Origin: Macrocystis pyrifera
Taxonomy: Eukaryota > Sar > Phaeophyceae > Laminariales > Laminariaceae
Direction: 5' to 3'
Assembly (NCBI GenBank): GCA_031763025.1
Contig: JASSKH010000005.1
Location: forward strand, 9,828,849 to 9,892,848
Length of the DNA: 64,000 bases
This document shows, piece after piece, positions 1 through 14,200 of the stretch. The notes below the pieces were generated by a model that was not told the DNA's origin, made no database searches, and saw nothing but the letters and a program-made list of their open reading frames with translations. How positions within the stretch are numbered: the stretch's first letter is position 1; every line of letters starts with the position of its first letter. The position numbers and the translations under genes were made by a program.

Positions 1-373
1 GGGAGAGGCGTCAGGGCCCGCGAACTGGGGCGGATGGTTGGCGGCTTCGCTAAACTTGCGCGCACCGGAGGTACGCCGGTTACGCTATACGGTGGATTTT
101 GCGTTTTGCGTAGCCAACACGCCCGCGTTGAAGTAGCGACTTTAGGGCGGCGTAGGCGCGTTGGTGCCGTGACTCACGGTGCGGCTCCAGCGTTCGGAGG
201 TGGGTAGGTGCTGGGCGCCGAATGGCGCTCGCCTGGTTCAGTTCAGCAGCGCTGGTTCATGACGAAGCTCGTCGATCATGATGTCACAGTGCTTCTGCTT
301 TGCTTCGTTGTTGGGATTGGCCTCTGCCAAATCTGAGGGCCATCCCCGCCCTGCCGCTTTGCAAACCTTTTGC

Positions 374-654
374 CCGTGTGCCGTCGCGCCTTGCATCCGC
401 TCCAAAGGGGACTTTGGTTCTCGCCGGCTCGGGCGCGAGCGCCGGAAAAATTTCGTTTGTTGCTCTCGAAACAGCCTGAGGCTAAAGACTTCATGGCGTT
501 TCGTTTCGGCGGGTTCAGCTTGTGCGCGGAGCTGCACGGGGAAGAAATGGATGGTATTCTTGCGTCGGCTACCTTGGACGACTTGGGTGTCTATGAGGTC
601 GGTGGCGACTTTAAGGGGACGGCCTCGGGTGCGATCGATGGTTTAGCCTTCGGT
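374..654 (+). CDS. VPS13: VPS13 exon, rod segment (first visible)
   Basis: The frame reading FMAFRFGGFSLCAELHG and ILASATLDDLGVYEV has the alternating pattern of a VPS13 rod beta-strand pair. The exon probably ends at 654, where GGT is followed by GTGCCG; this gives phase 0 and matches the phase-0 start at 1166. The 5' limit is uncertain. Two frames compete upstream of 480 around a run of five A, so the acceptor could lie anywhere between about 374 and 470. The preceding 373 bases hold nothing I can assign and are probably the intron before this exon. Confidence 0.6.
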
Positions 655-3600
655 GTGCCGGTGTGTTAACCTGCAAAGCGGCGAGACCATGTGCAAAGGG
701 GTTGTCTTGCGTGTAGGGTTGCTCTGTTAAAACATACAAAACCGCGACCTGTGCTATAATGAACAGCAGTCGTTGTGCTGGGGCCCGTCGCAACCCATCG
801 CGGTGGGCGAAACGGTACCAGCTATCATTCCCACAGCGAATTTTATTTTCCCTTAAAGAGTCGTCGCAAAGAGTCGCTCATTCGCGCGCGGCATGCGGCA
901 CTGTCAGCGTTGAGGGCGGCTGCCTCACGCCGTTTTCGCCGCCATCACTGCTGTCGAACGTTTGAGGCGTCCTTTAGCTTTGTATTTCGAGTATGTACAC
1001 TTACCGAGTTGCCGCGGTGCGCGGCTCCTGTGAGGCCTCTAGCTATACACCGCGCCCTTGTAGCCGCTAGCTCGGGTCTGCACCCTTTGCCTCCCTCAAT
1101 GTGTACCCAAAGCGTACGTGCCCCGTGTTCGTGCTGACGTTAAATCACAAAATAACCCCCCCCAGATGGACGTCGACAGCACCCGGCTCCACGGCCCAAA
1201 CTTCGTTTATCGACACGGTGGGATGATTTCTCACGAAGAGGCGGGGGTCGGCAGTTCGCCAATCGTCAGCCGCCGCAGTGTATCGGCCAGAGGAGAGGCA
1301 GGGGCTATCGGCCAGCGTCTGAGAGAGGGGCAACGAGGAGAGGACCCACTTCTCCCTCCTCTTTTCGAGGTGCACTTTGAGATGAACCCCACGGATCCCG
1401 ACTACGACTCCAAGATTTATCTCGCCATTGACCAGGCAAGCGAGGGGCGGCGTGCGGGCGGCAGCATGCAAGGGTGGCATGGTCGTTGCAGGAACGGTAG
1501 GTTGTCCTTTACAGTGGTGTGTTGGACCGTGAACTATACCAGGTACATACCATACGCGTTGTGTGGTGCCCCACAGTGCCCCACAACGGAGTTGCGGTGT
1601 CTTATCGCTCCGAGTTATGTGCGCCGGAAAACGCTTGCCTTTTAAGAACGGTGTTGTGATTGGCGTTTTTAATCGTTTTTTGTGGTGTGTTGTATGGCAG
1701 CAGGGCGTGCGGGCGCAATCGACGAGCGTCCAGCACGGCGATGCGGTCGCGTCTATTGTCGCGCTGTTTTGTGCACGTGCCGTCATCTAAAAGTTGTCGC
1801 TCCTTTCGCTGATTCATATTTGTGCGAATACTTACGGTGCGCCGCCGCCCGCGCGTGTGTATGCAGGTAGAGACTGTGCTGTCACCCTCGGCGAAGTGGC
1901 TGACGGACATCACCGCGTTCGTGCAAGCGCCCGAAGGGCTCGAGAACCGCGCAAAGCTGGAGGTAAGTACTTACGGTAGCATCAGACAACATTGGCAGAG
2001 AACTGTCGGGCGCGTGCCTGCTTGAGAAATAGCCCTGCTTGGGCGAAATCAATGCTCATTGTGCGTGCGAATTTGCTTGGTTTTGGTTTTAGGGGGAGCC
2101 AAGAGATTGCGGTCGTTTGGTCGCGCGTGCGTCCTTCGGTCGCCTGCAGTGGTAATTGCCAAAGGATCGCTGTTTGCCGTCATCCTGCCTCATGAAGTAT
2201 GTTAGTGCTATTAATAGTCGGCTCGGCTGCTTCTATTCGCATCGCTTGCAAGCCCAGCCTGGCGCGGGCCGTTCGGAGCAGGGATACCCGTACAGCTCGT
2301 CTGCTGTCCGAATGGGGTGCAGTCACTGCCGTTTGCGGCGCACGTTGACATTCTTGAACCCGCGCCAGCTGACCAAGGTTGACAGAAGGTGCCACCAAAG
2401 GCAAAATACAGGAAGGGGATGAGGTAGGCATTTTTTTAATGAATGACAAGCCTTACCGTGATGTCGCCGCTGTGCCGTTTTCCACCATGCGTGCTATTGC
2501 GTCGCCGATGTACTTGCCCTTCGTGGTCGATGGCGACCTTCTTCACGCACCTGCTTGGGGCGGGGGGGGGGGGGGGGGGGGCGGCAACGCAAAACCACAG
2601 CTCGCTGCAACAAACCAGCTCAACAGCCTACGAATGCAACTCGAGTCTCGGATGGAAATGGCCGTGTCGAACCGATTTCGCACTTTCCTAGACCTCAACG
2701 TGAAGGCCCCCTTGGTCGTCATCCCGGTGGACCTCGAGTTGCTATCGGCCTCCTCCACCAAGTGCCGCGGGGTTGCGCTCGCCGAGCGAGACCTAAGCGG
2801 CGACGACGAGCGAGGAGACGGCAAGCAAGAGGATAAGTCCGACGGCAGACAGGAAGAAGAGAAGCATTATAGAGGGCGGCGGGTAGGCAGCACGACGGGG
2901 GCGGCGGTCGGCAAATACTGCACGGGTGGGGCAATTCCCGGCTCCGTGGAGCGTATGTCGCGTTCGCACTCCTCCTCCTCCTCCTCCTCTTCCCCTGTGG
3001 ACGAGCGTGGGCTGGACCTGCAGGTGACGCCGTCAGCAGCCGCTGTCGTGCACGAGCTTTTCGTGGTAGACCTTGGCAGCCTGAGCCTCACCACTGCTCG
3101 CCTCGCCTACCTCCAGAGGGACACGGACAGACGGGAGGCCGGCGAAGCCACGAGGGGTGTAAATAACGGTGGTGGTGGCGGTAGCGCTGGCGGTAGCGGC
3201 GGCGGTGGCAGCAGCAGCAGCAGCAACGGGGAAGTCGCTGGAGGAACAGAGGGCAAAGGCGATGTAGATGACGACGAAGGTAAACAATCGCCCGATCGCG
3301 GGCAGCGGCGTCGGGAGCAAGGGCGAGATCAGGGGCGGGGGGACGAGTCGGGGTTAGAGGCCCAGTCGACGGTCACCCCACGATTTAGTCGGAGTGGGTC
3401 GTCGGTTGATGTGGGACCCGGAGCGGAGAGGCAGGGTGCCAGAGAGGGGTGGCACGCGAACTTGTACGACGTGTACAACGTCGAGCTTCGTCAGGTCGGG
3501 GTGCTGCTGGCCAGGAGGAGCGGCGAACACGGTGACGGCGAGCGCTCCGAGGGGTGGGGACGCGGGTCCATCGACGAGGGGAGTTGTGTCGCTGGTCGCA

Positions 3601-6600
3601 GCGGCGCTACCCACGGCAGAGGAGAGGATGCCGGAAGGTGGCTCGTCAACCCGTTCGACGTGAAGGTATATGCATGCATCTGTGAATATTTTGGATCGTC
3701 TCTGTATGTGCACTGTGAGGTCTTACGACATCATGTGAGTTTGGTGCCCGTGGCGGAGAGCACACGTTGTGGGTCGGTTTGACTCAAGGGGGTTGGCATG
3801 GGGTGTCTTGCGCGATTCGGTAGAAACAACAAGCCTTCCTTTTTGGTAGGTGTATCTCCGTGGTCGTTTTATGTTGAGTATCGCCGAACGCCGGGAGGAG
3901 GATGCATCGCACGCACCAACTCGGGCTACCATATCATTGCAAGCGCATCCCTGACGCCGTTTGCTCCCAAATAGCTCATTCTCGCCGTTGCCCCCGCCCG
4001 CGACCACCCAGGTGGAACTCCACCTCAGCGTCATGCAGGAGGACCCCGCCGTATCTCAGCTCAAGATTTACGGTGATCTTCCTAGCTTGCACGTGCGGTT
4101 ATCGCAGGTGAGTCCGGAGTTTTTCGCCCTAATTTGCTCCCTGTCGGCATGCGGTACGTTTGCGGATAGGCTACTTATGTATGTGCGATACCACAGATGT
4201 TTACCGTGGCACCGTAACCCCAGAAAGCTAGTGATGGGGTCTGTGTTTCTGTGTCTTCGTGCTTCAGATATCTCCTTCAGATGTGAATCGCACACCTTTG
4301 TGCAGGCAGAATAATCTCGGCCTCACCCTCAGCATCGTCTTGTCGACAGCGAGCGATGCATGCGCGCGTGAGAAAGGGGCGGTGTAGGCGCATGGCGAGG
4401 CTTGCTCGAAACGGGGGAAGACAGACACCCAATGGCCACTTTGGAAAACTCGCGACGCGTGTCTTGTGTGCGACAATGCCGAGGCGCGTGCGGCATGAGC
4501 GAAAGTCTCCCCACGCAACTGTTTCCACGCGCGCACGGGAGACGCCGGACAGCGTACTCTCGCAGAATCAAAAGTACTGTTACGGGGGTACATAGTGAAT
4601 AGGACCTATGGTACACATAAAATAAAAATCTATACATTTCCCTATTTTTACTATTACGGGGGTCCATAGTTAACAGGACCTATGATGTACATAAAAACCT
4701 ATATATTTGCCTATTTTTACTAACAAAATTTGGTCCCGTTAACCATGGACCCCCGTAATAACAAAATTTGGTCCCGTTAACTATGGACCCCCGTAATATT
4801 GAGTTTGCGGCAACTTCCGGTGCTGTTGGCGCCCTTGTTCTCTTTGGTAGGTAGCTGCGCACGGCACATCCCTTAGCGCCACCACGACCGCCCGTTTATT
4901 TACTGTATTTGGTAGGAAATATCCCGACCCTGCTTTCCCCCGCCCGTGGGCTGCCTTCTTTTCGGCCAGGGAAAGCTTCAGCGCCTGGCCGCTATGTCAG
5001 CGGCGATTGCAGCTCAATCGGCGGCGTCCGAGGCTTCGCAGGCCGTGAAAAAACGATTGCCCAGTATCGAGGAACCCTCAATGGAGAGGAAACGACGCGA
5101 TGGTACGAGCGATGCCAGCGGCGGTGGCGGTGGCATGTCAAGCAGCGTGCCTAGCTTCAGCACTTTCCTTGAGTACCAGCGCTCGTTGAGCCAAAGGTAC
5201 GGGAAAAAAAAACGAGCACTTTGCCAAGAGAGGTTTAAGGATGTAGGGACGTTGGAAGAGTGTTTCCCCGGTGGACAGACGTTTGTTCTTGTTACTCGCT
5301 CAGCACTAGTAGGCAGTCACATTCCCCTTAAGGACTCCGTCTCGTCCAAAAGTGTGTGCCTGTGAGCCATGGAGGCGGTACGTACGGGCAGGGATGGCCG
5401 GGAACTAGTCGAAAGGAGGTAGGCGGGGCGTGGGAAAGACCGAGAGTCCTTGATGTGGGTTTTCTGGCCCGACGCCGACATACCCGAAGCGGTGCGGCGC
5501 AGCAGCTGCGATGCGGCAGAACGTGGCACAACTGCGTTATTTTTATGGGTTGGATTGTAGCAGTCCCCTCTGCCGCTGCGGTTGCCTGGTTTCGCCCCAC
5601 TAGAGTTGTTGCGTTAGCGACGACGTTGCCATCATGCACCAGGGACCGGCTGGGAACAGCGAAACGGTTGCTCAATTCGTCCGTGGGAATTTCCCGGCTT
5701 CTGGCCGCTGCATAGGGAGCGACCCCACTCTCCTGTCTGCATCTTGCTCGCTTTTTCGCCCCAATACATCTGTCGGCGCAGTAGACTGTTTGCTAACAGG
5801 TCTCGGCCCCATGCTATGCATGACGCTCAACCAAGGCCGCTTACCCAAAGGCATACCAGGTATAGTCTTGGGGGACACTTGGGCCTTGTATCATAACCCA
5901 TCCCGAAACCCTACCCCCCCGGCTGCCCCGACACCTCAATAAGGTTCGACCAACTTTCACCAGGCGAACGATTTGGCCACATCCGGTGCGGCTCCTCTCC
6001 GACATCGTGATCTCGGCCGTTTCCGCCTCAGCAACCAAAGCTTGGGATGGGGAGGCGGCAGCAGCGGGTTGGGTGGGTTCAACGACAGCGAGGACTTCGC
6101 CTCGGCCTGGGGTGGGTCCTCGTTGGGCGGGTCGGTTCATGGTGGCGGCGGAGGAACAGGGGGCATTAGCAGCAAAGCTTCTACTGGGAGTTCGGCATAT
6201 CACATCGGCCGCTCTCAGTCGGGAGAGTCGGAGTTTTACGACGCTACGGATGGTGAACATAGTCCGGTTTGGTCTGAGGCGGTGTCCTCACCATCGCCGG
6301 CGCCGTCGCCAGCTGCAGCAGCAGCGGCAGCGGCGGCAGCGGCGGCGGCGGCGGCGGCGGCAGCGGATGTGGCCGTCCCGCAGCCAGGCGGCGAGGAGAC
6401 GGGAAGCGGAGAGCAAGGGTGGAGGATGGGATCCCTTTTGGACGACGAAGGGGGTTCTCCCAGCGGGAACAAGACTTCAAGCGGCGGCGGCGAGGGGGAT
6501 TCTGAGAGTGACATCCTCGAGTTCCAGGACGCTCGCGATCCCGTGTCTGAGGTGAACGGGTAGAGGGGCAGAGCCGCGAGTCTATATATACCCGTTATAG

Positions 6601-8121
6601 TAGGTAACACAGGCGTAGAGGTAGGACCAGGTCGCTCTTTAGTTGATTGTTGTACTCCGTGTGCATTATCGGCGTTATGCGTACCGGGTACTGGAGCATT
6701 TTTTACCAAGAGACAGATGGCTGCAGGTGGTGAGTAGGTCGCTCCCTTGGTTGGAAACGGTCGGAGGGGGGGGGGGGGGGCAGCAGCAGCGGCATATGTG
6801 CAGGAGGACATGCGGAACTGTGCTGTACGGCGACCGTGCACTTGGATGGATTCCGCGATATACTCCTGTTCACTTTGCGTTCTTGGATGGGTTTGGTCTC
6901 ATTGGCTTGGCACCGCAGATGGACGACGCGCTGATGGCGAAGGAAGCGGAAAAGGCAGACTTGATGAAACGACGCCAGAAGCTCCGGCGGCAGCTGGCAA
7001 GTTCAAGGCTTACCGGTGCCGAACTTGAGAGGGTCAGGTGAGATAGTGCTATTCGCTGGCTTGCGCAATACTCCACCTCCATGCCTCGTGACCCGACAAC
7101 GCTGCTCTTTGCCCCCGAGTCCCCCCCCCCCCCCCCCCCCCCGTCTCGAAAGGGATGCGTGGTCAATGGTCAAATGACTAAGGCAAGCAATAAGTGAGTA
7201 CGCCCCCCCCCCCCCCCCCCCCCCCCCCCCCGCCCTGCTCCTATGCCCCTACCGCCCGGCGAAGCATGTGTAAACCCCGCTTCAAATGTCGCCCCGCGCA
7301 GCGGGAGTCTGCTACTGTAGTACGTAACGCAAATATTGGGATATTCCACGGCATCTGAGTTTGATGGTGCGGAGCCGTAGATCTGCGAACTTGTTTTTTT
7401 TTTACTGCTGTTGATTTGTTGTGCGTTTTGGGTGTATTGTACGTCAATCGATAGGCTCGCTGTCGCACCCAACCGCTTTTGCCTTAGCATCTCGAGAGAC
7501 CTCTGTCACTGCCAACGCAACTGCCGCGTCTGAGAACATGCCTTCTACCTACGGTAAGGGCGCACCCCAAGTTTCCTTGGGGAGGAGCTCCGTACCTACC
7601 CAAAAACTGATTTCCGAGAAAACATTAACATTGCACGCTCAACCATTTTTAGGACTGCAGTCCCGGTTTTGGGACAAACCAGTCAAATTCTACAGTAGTT
7701 TGTCCCCAAAGTTGGACTGCAGCCTTGAAAGGGTTATATCCAGAAAAGAAAACAACCCCACGGCCTACTGCAGAAGGTGAATGAAACAGTGTGAAGACGA
7801 AACCGGGTTTGGTACGTGTAGCTCTCCTCAGTGGTAAGGAGCCCCCCCCCCCGTCAGTCTTGACTGTTTGAGCCAATAACAGCTACCTCGATCATAGCAC
7901 GCGTCAGATTGGCCGGGGGCGCCTGTATGTGGGTATGTGGTACGCTCGTTTCTCGACTTTTCATCTCCAGGTTCTGGTATCCGTTCAGCCCTCGCAGACT
8001 CGAGGTTGACGACAGGATAGCCCCCCTCCTTATATATATATGGGTTGGGTTGGCGTCGGTTGGCAACGACACTGTAAAACATGCCGCTCACTACGTGAGC
8101 TAGACATCCATCCAGGGTACC

Positions 8122-8156
<35 letters not shown>

Positions 8157-8568
8157 GGTCGCCCACAGCTGGTCGTCGAGTTATAGATCATTTGTGCGAG
8201 ATAAATAACCTTTACTCTGCACAAGGGAATTGATTGTATCACGTAGTGTTCAAGGTAAGGCACCCAAGAGGCAGTTACGTAGTACTCCCATTGCTCTCTC
8301 TGGAAGTGGGTACACCGGAAATTAAACTAGCTCGTTGAAGCTGTCGTCCATACGCAGGTCCGCCTCACAAGCGGTTCTTCGTAGGATGCAGCTCACCCTT
8401 CTTGCGACTCGCCGGACACCTCACGGCGCTTCGCGCTTGGTGCAAGCAATGTCTGCCTGGTCGTTGAAAACCCGACATGCTCCGTCCCGGCATTGTAGGG
8501 ATGCGAGGGTCTATGGTCATACGACTACGGCCATGCATGAGATCGAGTACATCTCTCCTATCAAGTAC

Positions 8569-8651
<83 letters not shown>

Positions 8652-11600
8652 ATCCCGATCCCTATATTCCTTGCTCTGTCTTGCACTTCGATTTTTCGCG
8701 TCGAGGTCTCAGCAGTCAATCATCCCCTCCGATCGTCGATCAACATGTTTGAGGTTGTCTGCGCATGGGAAATGCACTTGTACCCGAGGGGTAAGTACTA
8801 GTATTACCAACACTTCCCGCACTACCACCCGGGCGGAAACGTAGCGACCGTTGGATCCGTCATTTTTATATGCACGCCAACAGCCTTACAGATCCATCCC
8901 ATCCACCCTTATTGTAGCCCCTACCGCCCCGTTTTTTGTTTGTTCGACGTTTGGTTTCGTGGGGGGCGCTCTCGTTGCCACAATAACAGTAGTAGCAACA
9001 CGCTGCAGCAACAGCAGCAGCACCAACGACAGCTAGCGGCTGTGCTCGTATAAGTACCCCCAACCGATTTGTATGTGTGCGCTTGCTGTCGAGGCAGCCC
9101 TAGGTGTGGCTCTGCTCCGCATCTTCGAGATGAGCGCGATACTTTTTATCAAACACAGTTCGTACCAGGTATTTATTACGCCATCAATAACACCAATACT
9201 TGGTACGTAGGTACGAATCATTATCACCAATACTTTGGTACGTACGAGTACGAGTGGCAGTATCATTTCCATACCTTGCTACTTTTCTCTGGCAGTTACA
9301 TATCCAGTGCTCCACTCGTACATAGATGGGAGGTGGGAGATGGGGAGAGTGCAAAATGCAACGTTGCCCGCCTCGTACAGATCATGATTTAGATCATCTA
9401 CGAGTAGTAGTAGTCCCTCGGCTGCCATCATGTGAGATGATGTGCAGGATCTGTTTAGTGCAGGCCCAGCCCAGGAAATACATTCTAGATCATGCAGATT
9501 ATACGGTTTCCACCCGGCAACATGAGCTAGTTCCTACAGACTAGAGCATGCAGATTTTACGGTTTCCACACGGCAACATGAGCTAGTTCCTACAGACTAG
9601 AAACCTATGCTCTCCTGAAAGATCTACGTACAACGTAGATACTTCCTGTAAGTGGGAACTTATGCTCCGCCGTCCGAGGCGTGCAACGTTGTGATTATCA
9701 CACGGCTGTCGGTCGGGCACTAGGTACCCAAATTTCGGCGCACACGTTCGTCGACCATCTGCCGGAGCGGTCTATCGGGTGGCGTTCAGGTCGTCATGTA
9801 TTCGTACTCGTGGGTTCGAATCCCACGGTGGTCAATTACCTTTTTTCTTTCATTATTCCAATACCTGGTACCTGGTACATTTTTCTCTCTTGTTTTCCGC
9901 CGAAATCTGCCCAGTATATTGTCAAGACAGTATGGAAGGTGCAGATTCAGATTCGGGTTGAACGAAGGAATTCTGAAATAAATATCGAGTTTGTGGAACG
10001 GTGTTGAGTATCAAGGCTAATTCTACGCGGAACCGAATTTTTTCGGTTCGGTTTTGAGTTTTTTTTAGGGCTGTGGCCAAAATCAGGTATAGCTGATCCA
10101 TTTGGGTCAAAATCAGGTGCGTACTAAAACCAAGTGAAAAAAGCGCGCCACGAGCGGTGTTTAGTCCATGAAAATGCATTAAATGATCGCGCCTAAACAT
10201 TAAGCGTGTGGCCTCCAAAAATCTGAATTGTTTTATTTTCTGGGTATAGGTACCACGGGCTCCACTTGGACCTGCAGAGGGTCACCAGGCTTCGTTTCAT
10301 TCGCCACGGCGGGAGCGCTAACGCTGTTTATTCTGCCCCTACCCCCCCCCCGTTGCCAGCTTTGAAGCTTCTCGACCATCCTCGCGGAACCGCCTGCTCG
10401 GCCCGAAATTATCTTGCCGTACCAAACCCGGGACCACCTCGACGCGGGATGGAGTAGACGAACTGCTGTGTGCGTCCACGTTGCTGTAATATGACTCCTT
10501 TGGCCATAGAAAACAACAGAGTACAACAATTGAAGGATCACATCGTACACCCCAAATGAGAAAAAGTGAATCAGCGTACGTATGTACAAGGCGCTTCGCT
10601 CCGCGGGCGGCCTACGCCGCCCGCTACGCTCGCTCAGGAAGGAAACATCAAATTATGCGAAGCGGACAGAGGTCCATGATTGAATATTGTTTTTTTCGTG
10701 ATTGATTGTAGTTGCAAACTGGCGACTTGACAATACCGAGAGTCCCGCCGCCATGCTTCAGGAGAAAACAGCTCGGACGCCACATATGCTTCGCGTCGCG
10801 GGCGGTTTTCCGCTACGCTCGCTCACACGTCGTACATACGTACATACCCCAGGTAGGGCACTTATTTTCTTCTTTCGATATGCTCTGTGTCTGTGTACTC
10901 GTCGTATATACGAAAGATAAAGCACAGAACGGCACAGCAACACAGCAAAAACAATGAAAATGAAACCGAAAAATTCTAAAAGAAATAAAATCCCCGTCCC
11001 CTTTCGTGTAATAATTTACTACCTGAGTGGAACACCTTACACCAGTCCAAAAAAGAAAAGAATGAAAGAAAGAAAAAATCTTACAGCAGAGCTTCTCTCT
11101 CAGCCTCGTACGCCGCCCGCCCCTCTCGCGACCATCTCGCCACCGATTCAGTCCGGGTAAAGCTTCCCTCCCTCTCTTCCACAGTGAGCCCCGTCGCCCG
11201 CCTCGCGTGAAGCCCGGTGCTCACCGTGGACCTCGACGCAAGCTCGACAATGTTGGTGCTCATTCGGGGTACCTCCCTCTTGTGACTCTCATCCCGGTCG
11301 CAAAAATAAGCACCGCTTGAATATTATCTTACAATCCCGAACGAACCTTAAATACTCGTACGTACTCTATCCAAAATCACAAATGGAGGCCAGACAGAGC
11401 CTATTGATGCATCCCTCGTGTCTCGAGGCACACGCGACGCCTAGGCACGAAAGCGGCGACCGCGCTCCTTGCAACTCCCCCTCTACTCGCCAGCATCCGC
11501 TGACACCCGCGACGGTGCCGGGTTCGCCCGCGCAACCGTGCTCGGAGTACACGCACGCGCACGAAACGAAAGAAGAAAAAAGGAAAGAAGGACTGAAAGT

Positions 11601-14169
11601 ACGACGAGAAATGGAGAAAACAAAGACTCGCTGGAACGGTCCGGCAAGTAAAAAACGGAGGCGATTCCCAAGTGGGAGCTCTGAGAGGCCAGGGATGTAC
11701 CAACCGAGCACGCTCAGAGATTGAGATCTAAGTAAGTATATCTATGTATAAATACGTATGTACGTTCGAGTGCAGAGTTTATACACAAGAACTGTAACCG
11801 AGGGACCGCAAACGCATACATACGCGGAGAAAAAAAAACAGTGTACGCATGGCCTCTCTCTCTGATTGGTTCAAAATTCACCAAAATCAATTCAAAGCTA
11901 TTAAGAATTAATAGACGGAGTAGACTAAGCCACTACCAGGTATACCCTGGCCTTGTCGAGCCAAAATCAGGTGCGATGTCAGTCTGGCCCAAAAGTGGCG
12001 AAGTATGCCTGATTTTGGCTTAAAAACCCTTTTTTCACATTCATGTTCGTTTTAGACCATAAAAAGAGGAAGCCAGCCATACTCTTACCGGAATGAGTCC
12101 ACTTGCCCTCCGAGAGGTACCCAGCGAAAAAAAAGCCTCTTCAATGCGGCAAATTCGAATTATTGCCGACTGCTTACCCAAAATCTGATCGAAAATATCT
12201 CGAGTGCTGTATCTCCGTACCAGATATCAGAAAGTATGGCTCTGTTCGCTTTTCTGACGAGAGACAGCTTCGGGTGGGCAAAAGCTCGAACTATGCCTTT
12301 GGAGAAGCGGACTTTTGAGCTGAGTACTTCTCGGAGAGACTGGCTGATTCTGCAAAGTTTATGTAGGTAGCTGGTTTCGTCGGTTTGTCGTCAAAAACGG
12401 GCATTAACTTCAGAAAAGGCCAAGATCGAACCGAATAAAATCTGATCCGCGTAATAAACGGCCTTGACCTCTTTAGAACTGCCCCCCATGGTTCGGGCAT
12501 GAACTGCTTGGAATTAGAGTTGGGCACGTTTTGCAGTGTGAGGAGGCGGGTTTCACAGGGGATAGAGCGGGTGTTGTTGAAGGCGTGATTTTCGCAGGAA
12601 TGAAGTGGTTGGGTAGAGCGGGCGTGGTGTAGGATATTTAATGGTAATGTAAGAGTTGCATGCGAGCAACAAGGGCACAACGAGCGAAAAGAGGAAGGCA
12701 CAGGGAAGCATCATCATGCAGAGAGCTGGTGTGGTGACTGAGTTGAGGGGACTACACCGAGGGGTGAGGGGTTTGGCAACGTGGTGGTAAATAAATTGGC
12801 AGGAACCGCTGCTTCTTGGGAAACCATGAGTGACAATAATAAATGGAACCGTATGTATACCTGATATGAGATGTTAATTCCCTTCCCCAAAATAAACACC
12901 TTAGGTAGGATTTTAGGTAAATTCTTGAAAAAAAGGCGAAAAAGTACTTTGAGCAAAGGTACTAGGAATCTGACGAAATGTACGGTACATTTTTGCTCTC
13001 CATACGTACCATTGGCTTAAAAGCACCGAGTATCCGAAACACTTTCGCAAACACACTAATGTCCGAAAATATCTGAAAAATGGCAACTCGACTCAGAATC
13101 GAAATCCCGTTGAAACTGAGCGAGATAGCCGATCCGACCACTAATTTCCAGATTTTATGTTCCTCCTTACACACCACAGCAGTACAATTAAAGTTAAGAC
13201 CTCTACACGTACGTGCATACGCGGTATAATATCATTACCAGGTACAACACGTACGTTTTCACACGTGCAGCAGTCGTATACGCCAGGTACAAACACGGCG
13301 GTGATTACGTATGCATGATACAAGGCTGTGCTCCGCGGGCGGCTCACTTTGCATGAACATATGTACAGCAGTAGTATACATACTGGATATATCGTTAAAA
13401 TAACCAGGTATCGTCAAAATAGCGAGGCATCGTTTTTCCTGCACCCTTTAGCTCTTGGCGTTTACAAGTCTCCAGTCGCACTACAGCAGTAAATCATTGA
13501 CCTCTGTCCGCTTCACGTTTTTTACGTTTTTCCTCCAGCGACCGTAGCGGGCGGCCTACAGCCGCCCGCTGAGTTCAGCCTTGTATTGTTTACGAGTATA
13601 ATACAACTCTCGTATTATCTACGAGGATCACGTACGAGTACGATAGTGTTCAAGGTGCGAGATACCTACTCTGTGCAGTCTTTTTTTTCTTTTTTTTTAG
13701 TCATAACTTTTATTTTCCAGCCTAACTTGTACGAGGTTTTACCCTCAGCGACCTTCTGGACAAGCCGTGGTCACAGGTGTCGTCCCTTTCCCCCCCCGGT
13801 ACGTGCCTTTATTTTTTGTCGCGCATAGGGATCAGTGTTCCCACTGCTCTTCGATTTTCATCGAACGTAGCTAATTCACGCTCTCGCGCTTTCCGCTATT
13901 AATATTCAATTTTTATGCAAAAAAAAGTCCCTACGAGCATGCACTCGGTGAGACTCGAACCCACAAAATTGATCGTGATAGTCTGTACCACGGGCAAAAT
14001 GCGAGATGGACAATGGGTCGATCCGATACCCGGCTTTTAGAAATCGAAAAAAAAAACGTCATGGCCAACACCGACCATCTGCCGGAGCGGTCTATCGGGT
14101 GGCGTTCAGGTCGTCATGTATTCGTACTCGTGGGTTCGAATCCCACGGTGGTCATCGATCCTTTTTTTA

Positions 14170-14200
<31 letters not shown>

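Noticed and set aside
1145-1786. 213-residue open frame on the minus strand
   Set aside because: It overlaps the VPS13 exon 1166-1435 on the opposite strand and has no motif of its own; GC-rich exons leave their complements open.
2379-2600. Coding extension of the VPS13 exon through the G tract
   Set aside because: The frame is open, but the family match begins only after the acceptor at 2600, and a 20-base G run in an exon is unlikely.
6236-6841. 201-residue minus-strand frame
   Set aside because: Mirror of the Ser/Gly/Ala-rich VPS13 exon; polyalanine on one strand comes from the same GCN-type repeat.
8335-8844. Proline-rich protein of 169 residues
   Set aside because: The proline run is the translated 82-base C tract of a dispersed repeat.
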